NCBI RefSeq assembly: GCF_902728265.1
Contig: NZ_CACVBR010000003.1
Span: forward strand, 62,001-126,000
From: Chryseobacterium potabilaquae
GTDB taxonomy: Bacteria; Bacteroidota; Bacteroidia; Flavobacteriales; Weeksellaceae
DNA length: 64,000 nucleotides
Reading direction: 5' to 3'
Shown here: in pieces, positions 9,071 through 18,544 of the stretch
Layout of the letters: the number at the start of each line of letters is the position of its first letter
Numbering within the stretch: position 1 is the stretch's first letter
Program-made: the position numbers and the translations under genes
The notes under the pieces: model-generated
Seen by the model: only the letters and a program-made list of their open reading frames with translations
Told to the model about the DNA's origin: nothing
The model's database searches: none

Positions 9071-10687
9071 ATGAAACTGAAACTTTTAACACCAATTTTG
9101 CTAACTGCTTTATTATACAGCTGTAATGATGAGACTATGCTAGAAAAAAATAATTATGAGCAGATTACATTACAACAAAGCAGTATTTATGATGGCCCTG
9201 CTACCCAATTGATCAAAACAAAAATAAGCAACCATCATTCCGGAACTCTCCATAAAGACTATCCAAATTGTGAAGAGATTACTGAAAAACAAGAAAAAAC
9301 ATTTGATAGTTTTACAAGGCTTGGTACCGGAGCAGAATTGATGTGGCCTGGCAATATTATACAAGGTCAAACGATTAAAACAGGACAAATGGCTACTATT
9401 CCCATTGGGGATGAGGGACGTAATCCCATTGAAGTAAAAGTGGACGCATTCTCTTCCAACTCTACTGTTCCTAGTTCTAAGATGATCGAAAGTCCTACAC
9501 CAGGAAAAGTTCAAATTGCATTAAGTGAAATAATTAATGGATATTATGATTCTGGAACTTATTTTCCGGCTAACTACAGTATTGATATTCAAAGAACATT
9601 CAGCAGTAAACAACTGCAAATGGCTCTTAATATAGGATATACTGGAATGATAGGACTAGACGGAGGTTTCACATTCGGTATTAATTTTAATAAAAACAAA
9701 AGCTATTACGCAGTAACATTAAAGCAAAAATTTTTTCAGGTTTCTGTAAATTCAAAAACAGGGTTAAAGGGGAATGATGGATGGATAAAAAGTAGTTATC
9801 CTCAGGAACAGCTAGATCCATATATCACACCCGATAATCCTCCAGTGTATATTTCAACCGTTACTTACGGTAGATTATATACTCTTGTTTATGAATCTGA
9901 TGAAAGTGAAGCTAAAATAGAACAAGCGCTTAATTTTGCTTACAAAAATCCAGCAGCTTCTATAACAACAGCACAAAAATTAGAGTATGCAGCAACACTA
10001 CAAAATGCGAGAGTATATGTAAAACAGCTTGGAGGAAGTGCCACCGCAGGATTAGAAGCCTCAATCAGTACTTTAGCAGGTAGTTTTGATGCAGTAAGAA
10101 ACTTTGTAACCACAGGTGCCGAAGCTTCAAAAATAAATCCAGGATATCCTATTGAATATACCGCTGTGAATATAAAATCTAATCTACCTGCTACAGTAAA
10201 AGTAGAAGATATAATATCATATAAAAACTGTCCAAAAAATGAATATAAGCTGGTATTGAAAAATATTGATTATACAACACTTCCAATCCTTATCGACACA
10301 GTTGGCAATACCAATAATAGTGTGTATTATCTTTCCAGTGGAGAAAGCATTGAATTCCCTTTCAGTACGAATTTCATGGAATTTACATATAAAGGAAGTC
10401 CTTTAACAAAAATTGATCTTAATAACGGAAAGATTTCTGATCATATTAAATTCAAAAATACCGCCTCAAGCGCTAAAATAACTTACCGTAGGCACTTTAT
10501 GGGAATGAATGGGGTATTAACTCTTTTTGAAAATTATAAAAATATGGCAACGGCTACCGCATATACCATCTTCGATGAAGATGGCATTAATGGAGGTGTT
10601 TCTGCCCAATTAGAAGGATCAAAAGACCTACCCCATAATACTCTTAAAATTGAAATAAAGAAAAAAAACATTAATTTTAAGCCCTAA
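9071..10687 (+). CDS. Cholesterol-dependent-cytolysin-like lipoprotein, copy 5
   Basis: 538 residues, lipid Cys18 (LYSC then NDE). Same thiol-activated cytolysin core (MWPGN, TYGRLY, KQLGGSATAG, NPGYPIEY) and no Trp-rich undecapeptide. The tail runs six residues past the shared basic C-terminus (adds NINFKP), as if the ancestral stop had been lost. Followed after 53 bp, with no strong hairpin, by the PI-PLC-like gene, so copies 4, 5 and the phospholipase are probably one operon. Confidence 0.88.
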   Translation: MKLKLLTPILLTALLYSCNDETMLEKNNYEQITLQQSSIYDGPATQLIKTKISNHHSGTLHKDYPNCEEITEKQEKTFDSFTRLGTGAELMWPGNIIQGQTIKTGQMATIPIGDEGRNPIEVKVDAFSSNSTVPSSKMIESPTPGKVQIALSEIINGYYDSGTYFPANYSIDIQRTFSSKQLQMALNIGYTGMIGLDGGFTFGINFNKNKSYYAVTLKQKFFQVSVNSKTGLKGNDGWIKSSYPQEQLDPYITPDNPPVYISTVTYGRLYTLVYESDESEAKIEQALNFAYKNPAASITTAQKLEYAATLQNARVYVKQLGGSATAGLEASISTLAGSFDAVRNFVTTGAEASKINPGYPIEYTAVNIKSNLPATVKVEDIISYKNCPKNEYKLVLKNIDYTTLPILIDTVGNTNNSVYYLSSGESIEFPFSTNFMEFTYKGSPLTKIDLNNGKISDHIKFKNTASSAKITYRRHFMGMNGVLTLFENYKNMATATAYTIFDEDGINGGVSAQLEGSKDLPHNTLKIEIKKKNINFKP

Positions 10688-10740
10688 ATTCGCAGAATGC
10701 ATTCATAAATTGCATAACAGGATAAAAATCTATAAACAAT

Positions 10741-11733
10741 ATGAAAAATTTTATCGCCTTAATACTAGGTATTTCAGTAGTATGCTCGTGTAACTCAAAT
10801 GATTTGAATAATGATGATGAGCTATTAGTAAAAAATGACTCTCATCGATCTATGGAAAAGAAAACGATCTCCATATATTTAAACAATTGGATGAGTAATA
10901 TTCCTGATAGTAAAAATATTACACAAATATCCATTCCTGGCACTCATGATTCAGGAGCATTGCATGATCCAGTAGTAGGACCTTCATATACGGCAAAAAC
11001 CCAAAACCTAACCATTAAGGAACAACTTAATATTGGTATAAGATTTTTAGACATCCGTTGTAAAGTGAGTGATAATAGCTTTGCAATATATCATGGACCT
11101 ATTAATCAAAATTTGAAATTTGAAAATGTTGTAAAATCAATAAAAGAGTTTTTACAAAATAATCCATCAGAATTTATTCTACTTTCAATAAAAAAGGAAG
11201 ATTTGAAAAAAGATAATACAAATCAATTTGCCAAAGTTTTTGAAGAATACTTAGCAGGTGAGTTAGGAAGTCTTGTATACAAAGACAATAAAATTTTTCC
11301 ATCTATAAAAGAAGTAAGAGGAAAAGTTATTATCATTAAAAGATTTTCAAATACTTCAAAAGTTGGTTACGATGCAAACTCTGGATGGGTCGATAATTAC
11401 AAGGGGGATTTTACAATTTATAATAATCTATCCTCTTTTACTATCCAAGATTATTACAATATAGATAATTTGAGTAACAAATGGGAATTAGTAGAAAATC
11501 AATTTTTAAATGCTTCTTCCTCTTATTCTACTTCTGCCATGTATCTTAATTTTACAAGTGGTATAAAAAAGAACATCCTTTATATACCTAATATTAAAAC
11601 TGTTAGCGATTACATCAATCCTAAGGTTAAAGATTATTTTAATACATCTACCAAGAAGAATAATGGGGTTTGCATAATGGATTTTGCAGAAGCAAACTAT
11701 ACTTTCCCAGTGATTAACTCTAATTTCAAATAA
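10741..11733 (+). CDS. Phosphatidylinositol-specific phospholipase C-like lipoprotein (PLC X domain)
   Basis: 330 residues. Signal peptide ends in CSC (lipid Cys17) followed by NSND. The PLC X-box is clear: ISIPGTHDSGA with the likely general-base His69, RFLDIRC at 101-107, YHGPI with the likely general-acid His118, and PSEFILLSIKKE, the pattern of bacterial PI-PLCs such as those of Bacillus and Listeria. Family reaction: cleavage of PI or GPI anchors to a cyclic inositol phosphate plus diacylglycerol, without calcium. Predicted to be anchored on the cell surface or outer membrane. Its place directly after the cytolysin-like array suggests a shared membrane-attack role; that link is inferred. 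Followed by two hairpins. Confidence 0.88.
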   Translation: MKNFIALILGISVVCSCNSNDLNNDDELLVKNDSHRSMEKKTISIYLNNWMSNIPDSKNITQISIPGTHDSGALHDPVVGPSYTAKTQNLTIKEQLNIGIRFLDIRCKVSDNSFAIYHGPINQNLKFENVVKSIKEFLQNNPSEFILLSIKKEDLKKDNTNQFAKVFEEYLAGELGSLVYKDNKIFPSIKEVRGKVIIIKRFSNTSKVGYDANSGWVDNYKGDFTIYNNLSSFTIQDYYNIDNLSNKWELVENQFLNASSSYSTSAMYLNFTSGIKKNILYIPNIKTVSDYINPKVKDYFNTSTKKNNGVCIMDFAEANYTFPVINSNFK

Positions 11734-11765
11734 GCTTTATATATAAAATATTCACTTATCTTCAT

Positions 11766-11806
11766 TTTAAATGGATATTAAAAAGTTTGTATAGTATCCA
11801 TTTAAA
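11766..11806 (+). terminator. Hairpin after the PI-PLC gene
   Basis: TTTAAATGGATA (11766-11777) and its perfect complement (11795-11806) form a 12-bp stem with a 17-nt loop, 33 nt after the PI-PLC stop codon. The tail is A-rich, so termination on the plus strand may rely on the next hairpin. Confidence 0.5.
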
Positions 11807-11810
11807 TAAA

Positions 11811-11850
11811 AAAAGCCCCAGATTATTAAAATAATCTGGGACTTTTATAG
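11811..11850 (-). terminator. Bidirectional terminator between the PI-PLC gene and gltA
   Basis: A stem of about 14 bp with one mismatch (CCCAGATTATT and AATAATCTGGG at its core), tight A-rich loop, T tract on both strands (CTTTTAT on plus, GGGGCTTTTTTT on minus). Placed to end gltA and also the convergent cytolysin/PI-PLC operon. Confidence 0.8.
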
Positions 11851-11882
11851 TATCATTCATCAAGATGAATGTAATGTATTAT

Positions 11883-13169
11883 CTATCTGTTTGCAATATC
11901 AATATAATCTCTTTTTTGAGCTCCTTGATAAACTTGTCTTGGTCTTCCAATAGGATCTCCTTTCAATCTCATTTCTTTCCATTGTGAAATCCATCCTGGA
12001 AGTCTTCCCAAAGCAAACATTACTGTAAACATCTCAGTAGGAATTCCCAATGCTCTATAGATAATTCCAGAATAGAAGTCTACATTTGGATATAATTTTC
12101 TTTCTACAAAATAATCATCTTCAAGAGCTACTCTTTCTAATTGCATGGCTATATCAAGAGCCTTATCTTGAATACCTAAAGCATTAAGAATATCATCTGC
12201 AGCCTTTTTAATAATTTTCGCTCTTGGATCAAAGTTTTTATAAACTCTATGTCCAAAGCCCATCAAACGGAAGTTATCATTCTTATCTTTTGCTTTTGCA
12301 ACATATTTAGCAACATCTCCTCCATCCTTTTCAATCAACTCAAGCATTTCAATTACAGCCTGGTTTGCCCCACCATGAAGAGGTCCCCAAAGCGCTGAAA
12401 CCCCAGAAGAAATAGATGCGAAAAGCCCAGTATGAGCAGATCCCACCATTCTCACGGTCGAGGTTGAACAATTTTGCTCATGATCAGCATGTAGAATTAA
12501 TAGTTTATCCAAAGCCTGAACAACCACAGGATCAATTTCAAACTCCTGGTTCGGCATTCTGAATGTCATTTTATAGAAATTCTCTACATAGTTTAAGCTA
12601 TTATCTCCATGATTAAGTGGTAAGCCTTGGGTTTTTCTATAAGTCCAAGCACAAAGATGAGCAAATTTAGCAATCATTAACTCTGCAGCATGATCCATCT
12701 CTTCTTTAGAGTTTACATTAACAGCTTTAGGATTAAAAGCCGTCAATGCAGAAGTTAAAGAAGATAAAACACCCATAGGATGAGCAGAACGAGGAAAAGC
12801 ATCAATGATTTTTTTCATCTCCTCTGCTACGAAATTATATTTTTTAATGTTATTTTCAAAAGAAGTATACTGACTTTGAGTAGGTAAGCCACCGTGTAAT
12901 AAAAGATACATTACCTCTGTAAAGTTGGATTTTTCTGCAATCTGCTCGATTGGATACCCTCTATAAAACAATTCTCCTTTATCACCATCTAAGTAAGTGA
13001 TTTCACTAAGTGTAGCTCCTGTATTTTTGTAACCTAAATCCAGTGTAATTAAACCAGTTTGGTCTCTTAATTTTGAAATATCGATTCCTCTGTCTCCGAT
13101 AGTACTATCCACGATTGGATATTCATATGAACTACCTGCGTAATTCAATATTACTTTGTTGTCTGACAT
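11883..13169 (-). CDS. gltA: Citrate synthase (type II)
   Basis: 428 residues, the usual length for hexameric Gram-negative citrate synthase. It condenses acetyl-CoA and oxaloacetate to citrate, the entry step of the TCA cycle, in the cytoplasm. Visible family motifs include GSAHTGLFASISSG, GPLHGGANQAV with a catalytic His, GFGHRVYKNFDPRA with the second active-site His, and NVDFYSG with the catalytic Asp. It carries the N-terminal beta-rich domain of type II enzymes. A well-spaced promoter lies 15 nt upstream (13184-13215), and eno lies upstream on the same strand with an 81-bp gap. Confidence 0.97.
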   Translation of the reverse strand: MSDNKVILNYAGSSYEYPIVDSTIGDRGIDISKLRDQTGLITLDLGYKNTGATLSEITYLDGDKGELFYRGYPIEQIAEKSNFTEVMYLLLHGGLPTQSQYTSFENNIKKYNFVAEEMKKIIDAFPRSAHPMGVLSSLTSALTAFNPKAVNVNSKEEMDHAAELMIAKFAHLCAWTYRKTQGLPLNHGDNSLNYVENFYKMTFRMPNQEFEIDPVVVQALDKLLILHADHEQNCSTSTVRMVGSAHTGLFASISSGVSALWGPLHGGANQAVIEMLELIEKDGGDVAKYVAKAKDKNDNFRLMGFGHRVYKNFDPRAKIIKKAADDILNALGIQDKALDIAMQLERVALEDDYFVERKLYPNVDFYSGIIYRALGIPTEMFTVMFALGRLPGWISQWKEMRLKGDPIGRPRQVYQGAQKRDYIDIANR

Positions 13170-13183
13170 TATTTATTTTTTTC

Positions 13184-13215
13184 TAAATATACTACTTTCC
13201 ATAAAATAGGGCAAA
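13184..13215 (-). promoter_or_regulatory. gltA promoter
   Basis: On the minus strand TTTG (13215-13212), 20 nt, then TATATTTA (13191-13184). Close to the Bacteroidota TTTG-N19/20-TAnnTTTG consensus with the last base of the -7 box changed. Confidence 0.65.
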
Positions 13216-13233
13216 CAAAAAATATTGCTTGCC
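13210..13233 (-). terminator. Possible eno terminator hairpin
   Basis: On the minus strand GGCAAGC (13233-13227) and GTTTGCC (13216-13210) form a 7-bp stem with one G-U pair and a T-rich loop, 18 nt after the eno stop. The U tract after the stem is weak. It overlaps the -33 element of gltA. Confidence 0.35.
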
Positions 13234-13250
13234 ATCATTTATAAATTCAA

Positions 13251-14561
<1,311 letters not shown>

Positions 14562-14566
14562 TCAGA

Positions 14567-14574
14567 CAAATTTA
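14567..14574 (-). promoter_or_regulatory. eno -7 promoter element (TAAATTTG)
   Basis: Minus strand 14574-14567 reads TAAATTTG, an exact TAnnTTTG match, 23 nt before the eno start codon. The -33 position holds only a weak TTTAG. Confidence 0.55.
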
Positions 14575-14692
14575 ATCAATTTTAACTTTTTTACCTAAAG
14601 AATGTCTAGTATTTAAAGTTGTCTTGAGTTAAATTTTAGTTAATTTTATATCCAAAATAATATTAAATAATAACACTAAAAATTTGTTAATT

Positions 14693-15118
14693 ATGCTTAA
14701 AAAAAGTACTTCAATTCTATGTGTTTCACTATTTATAATTGCGTGCAAAAATGAAGGCAATAAAGAGGTAATCATTAAGAACTCATCAGAAACATCAGTA
14801 GTAAATAATAATGGAAAAATTGACTCCAGCACACTAAGCTCAACTACTATTGAAGTAAATGGTAAAAAAACTGAAAAAACAAATTACGTATATAAAGCAA
14901 CAGATGGCACACTTGTAAAAGTTGTCTTTAAAAATGATCCCAAAGAAAGTACTGTGGCCATCACAAGCAATAAAAAAACCTTTACCTTAGAAAAAACGAC
15001 TACTAAAAACGACGAAATAATCTATAAAAAAGATGACATGACAGCACGCGTAAAAGGAGATAGCCTCTATCTAGAACAAGGTGATAATATTATACCATTA
15101 AAAAGAACAAAAATCTAA
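14693..15118 (+). CDS. Small hypothetical lipoprotein
   Basis: 141 residues from ATG at 14693; an in-frame TTG at 14684 adds only three residues and is less likely. Signal peptide MLKKSTSILCVSLFIIAC with lipid Cys18 followed by KNEG. The mature part is rich in Lys, Thr, Ser and Asn and alternates polar and hydrophobic residues (VVFKNDPKESTVAI, KKTFTLEKTTT), suggesting a small beta-sheet domain. Family not recognised. Divergent from eno, and ends just before the bidirectional terminator shared with the ribosomal cluster. Confidence 0.8.
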   Translation: MLKKSTSILCVSLFIIACKNEGNKEVIIKNSSETSVVNNNGKIDSSTLSSTTIEVNGKKTEKTNYVYKATDGTLVKVVFKNDPKESTVAITSNKKTFTLEKTTTKNDEIIYKKDDMTARVKGDSLYLEQGDNIIPLKRTKI

Positions 15119-15125
15119 ATAACAA

Positions 15126-15156
15126 AAACCGTTCAGTTTCTCTGAACGGTTTTATA
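15126..15156. terminator. Bidirectional terminator between the small lipoprotein and rplQ
   Basis: AAACCGTTCAG (15126-15136), loop TTTCT, perfect complement 15142-15152, followed by TTATATTTA on plus and preceded by an A run that gives a T tract on minus. It can end both convergent transcripts, including the whole alpha operon. Confidence 0.85.
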
Positions 15157-15174
15157 TTTATATCTGAATGAATA

Positions 15175-15693
15175 TTATTCTTCAGTTTTCTCTTCAGTAG
15201 AATTAGCCTTAGGCTCTTCTATTTTTTCTTCTACTTTAGGAGCATCAGCTACTACAGTTTCAGCTTTTTTAGCTGTTGTAGATCTTCTACTTCTTCTTGT
15301 AGCTTTTTTCTCTTCAGCATTAGGATTATAAAGCTCATTAAAGTCTACTAACTCTATAAGTGCAGTATCAGCAGCATCCCCTGGTCTGAAACCAGTCTTG
15401 ATGATTCTTGTATAACCGCCATTTCTTTCAGCGATTTTAGGAGCTACTGTTCTGAATAATTCTGTAACTGCTTGTTTATTTTGAAGATATGAAAAAACTA
15501 TTCTTCTATTGTGTGTAGTATCTTCTTTTGCTTTTGTTAATAGAGGTTCAACATATACTCTTAAAGCTTTCGCTTTAGCTACAGTAGTGTTGATTCTTTT
15601 ATGCTCAATTAGAGAACAAGCCATATTAGAAAGTAAAGCACTTCTATGAGAGGCTGTTCTTCCTAAGTGATTGAATTTTTTACCGTGTCTCAT
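15175..15693 (-). CDS. rplQ: 50S ribosomal protein L17
   Basis: 172 residues. The first about 120 are the L17 core ([17 protein letters not shown] start; binds near the peptide exit region of 23S rRNA). The rest is a lineage-type extension rich in Ala, Lys and Glu, ending [14 protein letters not shown], and probably disordered. Last gene of the alpha operon, 6 nt after rpoA. Confidence 0.97.
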   Translation of the reverse strand: MRHGKKFNHLGRTASHRSALLSNMACSLIEHKRINTTVAKAKALRVYVEPLLTKAKEDTTHNRRIVFSYLQNKQAVTELFRTVAPKIAERNGGYTRIIKTGFRPGDAADTALIELVDFNELYNPNAEEKKATRRSRRSTTAKKAETVVADAPKVEEKIEEPKANSTEEKTEE

Positions 15694-15699
15694 TATTAA

Positions 15700-16695
15700 T
15701 TATTTATCAGCGTCTAACTTATATTTTGCAACGTCGAAACCGAAGTTAAGACCTTTTGAATGCACTAATTCTTCTAGTTCTGTCAAAGATTTTTTACCAA
15801 AATTTCTGAATTTCATCAAATCAGACTTACTGTAAGAAACAAGCTCTCCAAGAGTTTCGACTTCTGCAGCCTTTAAGCAATTTAATGCTCTTACTGAGAG
15901 ATCCATATCTGCTAATTTTGATTTAAGCAATTGTCTTGTATGAAGCGTTTCTTCATCGTATTGAATAGATGCTTTTACAGCCTCTGTTTCTAGCGTTATT
16001 CTCTCATCCGAGAATAGCATAAAGTGATAAATTAATATCTTAGAAGCTTCTGTTAAAGCATTTTGAGGACTGATTGAACCATCAGTTTCTATATCTAATA
16101 CAAGTTTTTCGTAGTCTGTTTTTTGCTCTACACGATAATTTTCAATACTGTACTGAACTTTCTTAATTGGGGTGAAAATAGAATCAATAGCAATGGTACC
16201 AACTGGTGCATTATTTGATTTATTTTGTTCCGAAGGAACATACCCTCTACCTTTTTCAATATTGAAAGTAATTTCAAAAGTTACATCAGAGTTTAGGTTA
16301 CAAATTACAAGGTCTGGATTAAGTATTTCAAATCCATTGATTGATTTTCCTAAATCTCCTGCAGTAATAATCGTTTGGCCCGAAACCTTAGCAACTACCT
16401 GCTCATTAGCTTGGTTTTCTGCTACAGCTTTTAATCTTACCTGTTTAAGGTTAAGAATGATTTCGGTAACATCTTCGATTACTCCTGGAATGGTTGAAAA
16501 TTCGTGCTCTACACCTTCAATTTTGATAGATGAAATAGCGTATCCTTCCAGAGAAGAAAGCAACACTCTTCTCAAAGCATTACCGATTGTAAGCCCGAAA
16601 CCTGGTTCTAGAGGTCTAAATTCGAATTGACCTTTAAATTCATCAGAGTTAAGTAAAATTACTTTATCGGGTTTTATGAATTGTAAAATTGCCAT
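15700..16695 (-). CDS. rpoA: DNA-directed RNA polymerase subunit alpha
   Basis: 331 residues. The N-terminal domain that dimerises and holds beta and beta-prime is clear ([20 protein letters not shown] near residues 28-47); the C-terminal domain, about 255-325, carries the helix-hairpin-helix pattern [18 protein letters not shown] and [15 protein letters not shown] that contacts activators and UP elements. Normal place between rpsD and rplQ. Confidence 0.98.
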   Translation of the reverse strand: MAILQFIKPDKVILLNSDEFKGQFEFRPLEPGFGLTIGNALRRVLLSSLEGYAISSIKIEGVEHEFSTIPGVIEDVTEIILNLKQVRLKAVAENQANEQVVAKVSGQTIITAGDLGKSINGFEILNPDLVICNLNSDVTFEITFNIEKGRGYVPSEQNKSNNAPVGTIAIDSIFTPIKKVQYSIENYRVEQKTDYEKLVLDIETDGSISPQNALTEASKILIYHFMLFSDERITLETEAVKASIQYDEETLHTRQLLKSKLADMDLSVRALNCLKAAEVETLGELVSYSKSDLMKFRNFGKKSLTELEELVHSKGLNFGFDVAKYKLDADK

Positions 16696-16728
16696 ATTAT
16701 TGGGTTGAGCAAAAATTTGATTAAAAAA

Positions 16729-17337
16729 TTATTTAGAGTAAAGTTCGACGATAAGCTGTTCCTTGATATCTTCCGGAATTTGGATTCTCTCAGGAGCAGA
16801 AACGAAAGTACCTTCTTTCTTCTCATCGTTGAATTGTAACCATTCATAATTTGACTTAGAAGCTAGTGAATTTGTAACTACTTCAAGAGATTTAGATTTT
16901 TCTCTTACCGCAATTACATCTCCTACTTTAAGTAAATAAGATGGAATGTTTAAGATTTCTCCATTCACTGTAATATGTCTGTGAGAAACCAATTGTCTAG
17001 CAGCAGATCTTGTTTTAGCAAAACCTAATCTATAAACTACGTTATCTAATCTAGACTCACAAAGTTGTAATAAAACTTCCCCTGTTACACCTTTGCTTCT
17101 GTGTGCTTTATCAAATAAATTAGCAAACTGTCTTTCTAAAATACCATACGTATATTTAGCTTTTTGCTTTTCTGCCAACTGAACAGCATATTCAGACTTC
17201 TTAGCACCTCTTCTTTTATTAGGTCCATGTTGTCCTGGCGGTTGGTTCTTTCTTTTTTCGAAGTTTTTATCATCTCCGTAGATTGCAGCACCAAATTTTC
17301 TAGCAATCTTAGTTTTAGGTCCAATATATCTTGCCAT
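16729..17337 (-). CDS. rpsD: 30S ribosomal protein S4
   Basis: 202 residues. Primary 16S rRNA binder; the S4 RNA-binding domain is visible at about residues 93-155 ([20 protein letters not shown], then [18 protein letters not shown]). No zinc-type cysteine knuckle at the N-terminus. Lies 33 nt upstream of rpoA. Confidence 0.98.
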   Translation of the reverse strand: MARYIGPKTKIARKFGAAIYGDDKNFEKRKNQPPGQHGPNKRRGAKKSEYAVQLAEKQKAKYTYGILERQFANLFDKAHRSKGVTGEVLLQLCESRLDNVVYRLGFAKTRSAARQLVSHRHITVNGEILNIPSYLLKVGDVIAVREKSKSLEVVTNSLASKSNYEWLQFNDEKKEGTFVSAPERIQIPEDIKEQLIVELYSK

Positions 17338-17356
17338 AATGGGTAAATTCTAAAAA

Positions 17357-17746
17357 TTAAACTCTTCTTCTTTTTGGTGGTCTACAACCATTGTGTGGCA
17401 TAGGAGTCACATCAACGATTTCACTAACTTCAATTCCTGAATTGTGAATAGATCTAATAGCAGATTCTCTACCTGCTCCTGGACCTTTTACAAACACCTT
17501 AACTCTTCTTAATCCTGCTTCATGAGCTACAGCAGAGCAATTTTCAGCCGCCATTTGAGCAGCAAAAGGAGTATTCTTTTTAGATCCTCTGAATCCCATT
17601 TTACCGGCAGATGCCCAAGAAATTACTTCTCCGTTTTTATTTGTCAAAGAAATAATAATATTATTAAAAGACGCTTGGATGTGAGCTTCACCAATAGCCT
17701 CTACTTTTACTTTTCTTTTTTTAACTACTTTAGTTTGTTTTGCCAT
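17357..17746 (-). CDS. rpsK: 30S ribosomal protein S11
   Basis: 129 residues; platform protein of the small subunit. Typical segments are [31 protein letters not shown] and the C-terminal [18 protein letters not shown]. Sits between rpsM and rpsD as in most bacteria. Confidence 0.98.
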   Translation of the reverse strand: MAKQTKVVKKRKVKVEAIGEAHIQASFNNIIISLTNKNGEVISWASAGKMGFRGSKKNTPFAAQMAAENCSAVAHEAGLRRVKVFVKGPGAGRESAIRSIHNSGIEVSEIVDVTPMPHNGCRPPKRRRV

Positions 17747-17758
17747 AATTCCTAACGA

Positions 17759-18136
17759 TTATTTACTTGCTTTTTTCTTGTTAGCAACAGTTTTTCTCTT
17801 TCCTTTACGGGTTCTAGAGTTATTCTTCGTTCTCTGGCCTCTTAAAGGTAATCCTAGTCTGTGACGTATTCCTCGTTGGCATCCTATGTCCATCAATCTT
17901 TTGATGTTCAATTGCACTTCAGATCTAAGCTCTCCTTCCACTTTAACATTTTCAGAGATGTAAGTTCTAATTGCAGCCAATTCATCGTCATTCCATTCGT
18001 TGACTTTCTTATCTTCGCTGATACCGGCAGCCTTAAGGATTTCAGAAGATGTACTTCTTCCTACTCCGTAGATATAAGTTAAACCGATAACGCCTCTTTT
18101 GTTTTTTGGTAAATCAATACCTGCAATTCTCGCCAT
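17759..18136 (-). CDS. rpsM: 30S ribosomal protein S13
   Basis: 125 residues; head protein forming intersubunit bridges. Starts [15 protein letters not shown], contains [16 protein letters not shown] and the signature [20 protein letters not shown]. 9 nt after rpmJ. Confidence 0.98.
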   Translation of the reverse strand: MARIAGIDLPKNKRGVIGLTYIYGVGRSTSSEILKAAGISEDKKVNEWNDDELAAIRTYISENVKVEGELRSEVQLNIKRLMDIGCQRGIRHRLGLPLRGQRTKNNSRTRKGKRKTVANKKKASK

Positions 18137-18145
18137 AATTTAATT

Positions 18146-18262
18146 TTAGCCTTGTCTTTGTTTAAATTTTGGGTTCTTCTTGTTGATCACAAAAAGTACA
18201 CCTTTTCTGCGTACAATTTTGCAATCAGCGCTTCTTTTTTTAATTGATGCTCTAACTTTCAT
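18146..18262 (-). CDS. rpmJ: 50S ribosomal protein L36, zinc-free type
   Basis: 38 residues read directly from the minus strand: begins [20 protein letters not shown], ends KFKQRQG. Canonical length and frame, but of the four zinc ligands of classical L36 (Cys11, Cys14, Cys27, His33) only Cys14 remains; the others are Ser, Asn and Phe. It is therefore a C-minus paralogue that should not bind zinc. Too short for many gene callers. Between infA and rpsM, preceded by a strong hairpin. Confidence 0.95.
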   Translation of the reverse strand: MKVRASIKKRSADCKIVRRKGVLFVINKKNPKFKQRQG

Positions 18263-18290
18263 TTTGATAGTATTTATTTTTTCAACAATA

Positions 18291-18318
18291 GCCAAATGGA
18301 ATATTTATTCCATTTGGC
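18291..18318 (-). other. Perfect inverted repeat between infA and rpmJ
   Basis: GCCAAATGGAATA (18291-18303) and its exact complement (18306-18318), with short flanking pairing CAAC/GTTG. On the mRNA it would be a strong stem-loop directly after the infA stop. No U run follows on the minus strand, so RNA processing, stabilisation or translational control is more likely than simple termination. Confidence 0.7.
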
Positions 18319-18325
18319 AGTTGTA

Positions 18326-18541
18326 TTAATATCTAAATGTAATTCTCCCTTTCGTTAAATCATAGGGAGACATTTCTAATTTCACCTTATCTCCAGGTAA
18401 AAGTTTAATATAATGCATTCTCATTTTACCAGAAATATGAGCAATAAGTACATGCCCATTTTCTAGCTCTACACGGAACATGGCATTCGAAAGTGCCTCC
18501 ACAATCACGCCGTCTTGTTCAATATGTTTTTGTTTCGCCAT
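18326..18541 (-). CDS. infA: Translation initiation factor IF-1
   Basis: 71 residues, single OB-fold (S1-like) protein binding the A site of the 30S subunit during initiation. Contains [20 protein letters not shown] and [19 protein letters not shown] family patterns (here [19 protein letters not shown]) and ends TKGRITFRY. Follows secY with a 3-nt gap; no map or adk gene lies between, unlike in many other bacteria. Confidence 0.98.
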   Translation of the reverse strand: MAKQKHIEQDGVIVEALSNAMFRVELENGHVLIAHISGKMRMHYIKLLPGDKVKLEMSPYDLTKGRITFRY

Positions 18542-18544
18542 AAA

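Larger units (their letters stand above)
2297..10687 (+). repeat. Five tandem paralogous cytolysin-like genes
   Basis: Five head-to-tail genes of 528-538 codons, all encoding the same lipoprotein family, fill this 8.4 kb. Copies 2-5 are closely similar from the signal peptide (KLSTAILLTALLYSC pattern) to about residue 385; the C-terminal part, about residues 400-505, is much more variable, and the last about 30 residues are conserved again. Some tracts are nearly identical at DNA level, for example around the GG motif codons (3245, 4871, 6711, 8435, 10017). Spacing is 18, 242, 112 and 6 bp. Confidence 0.95.

Noticed and set aside
2297..10687. MACPF/perforin assignment for the array
   Set aside because: The fold is related, but the sequence motifs (Gly-Gly pair with NPGYPIEY, TYGRLY, MWPGN) match the bacterial thiol-activated cytolysin branch and not the MACPF signature.
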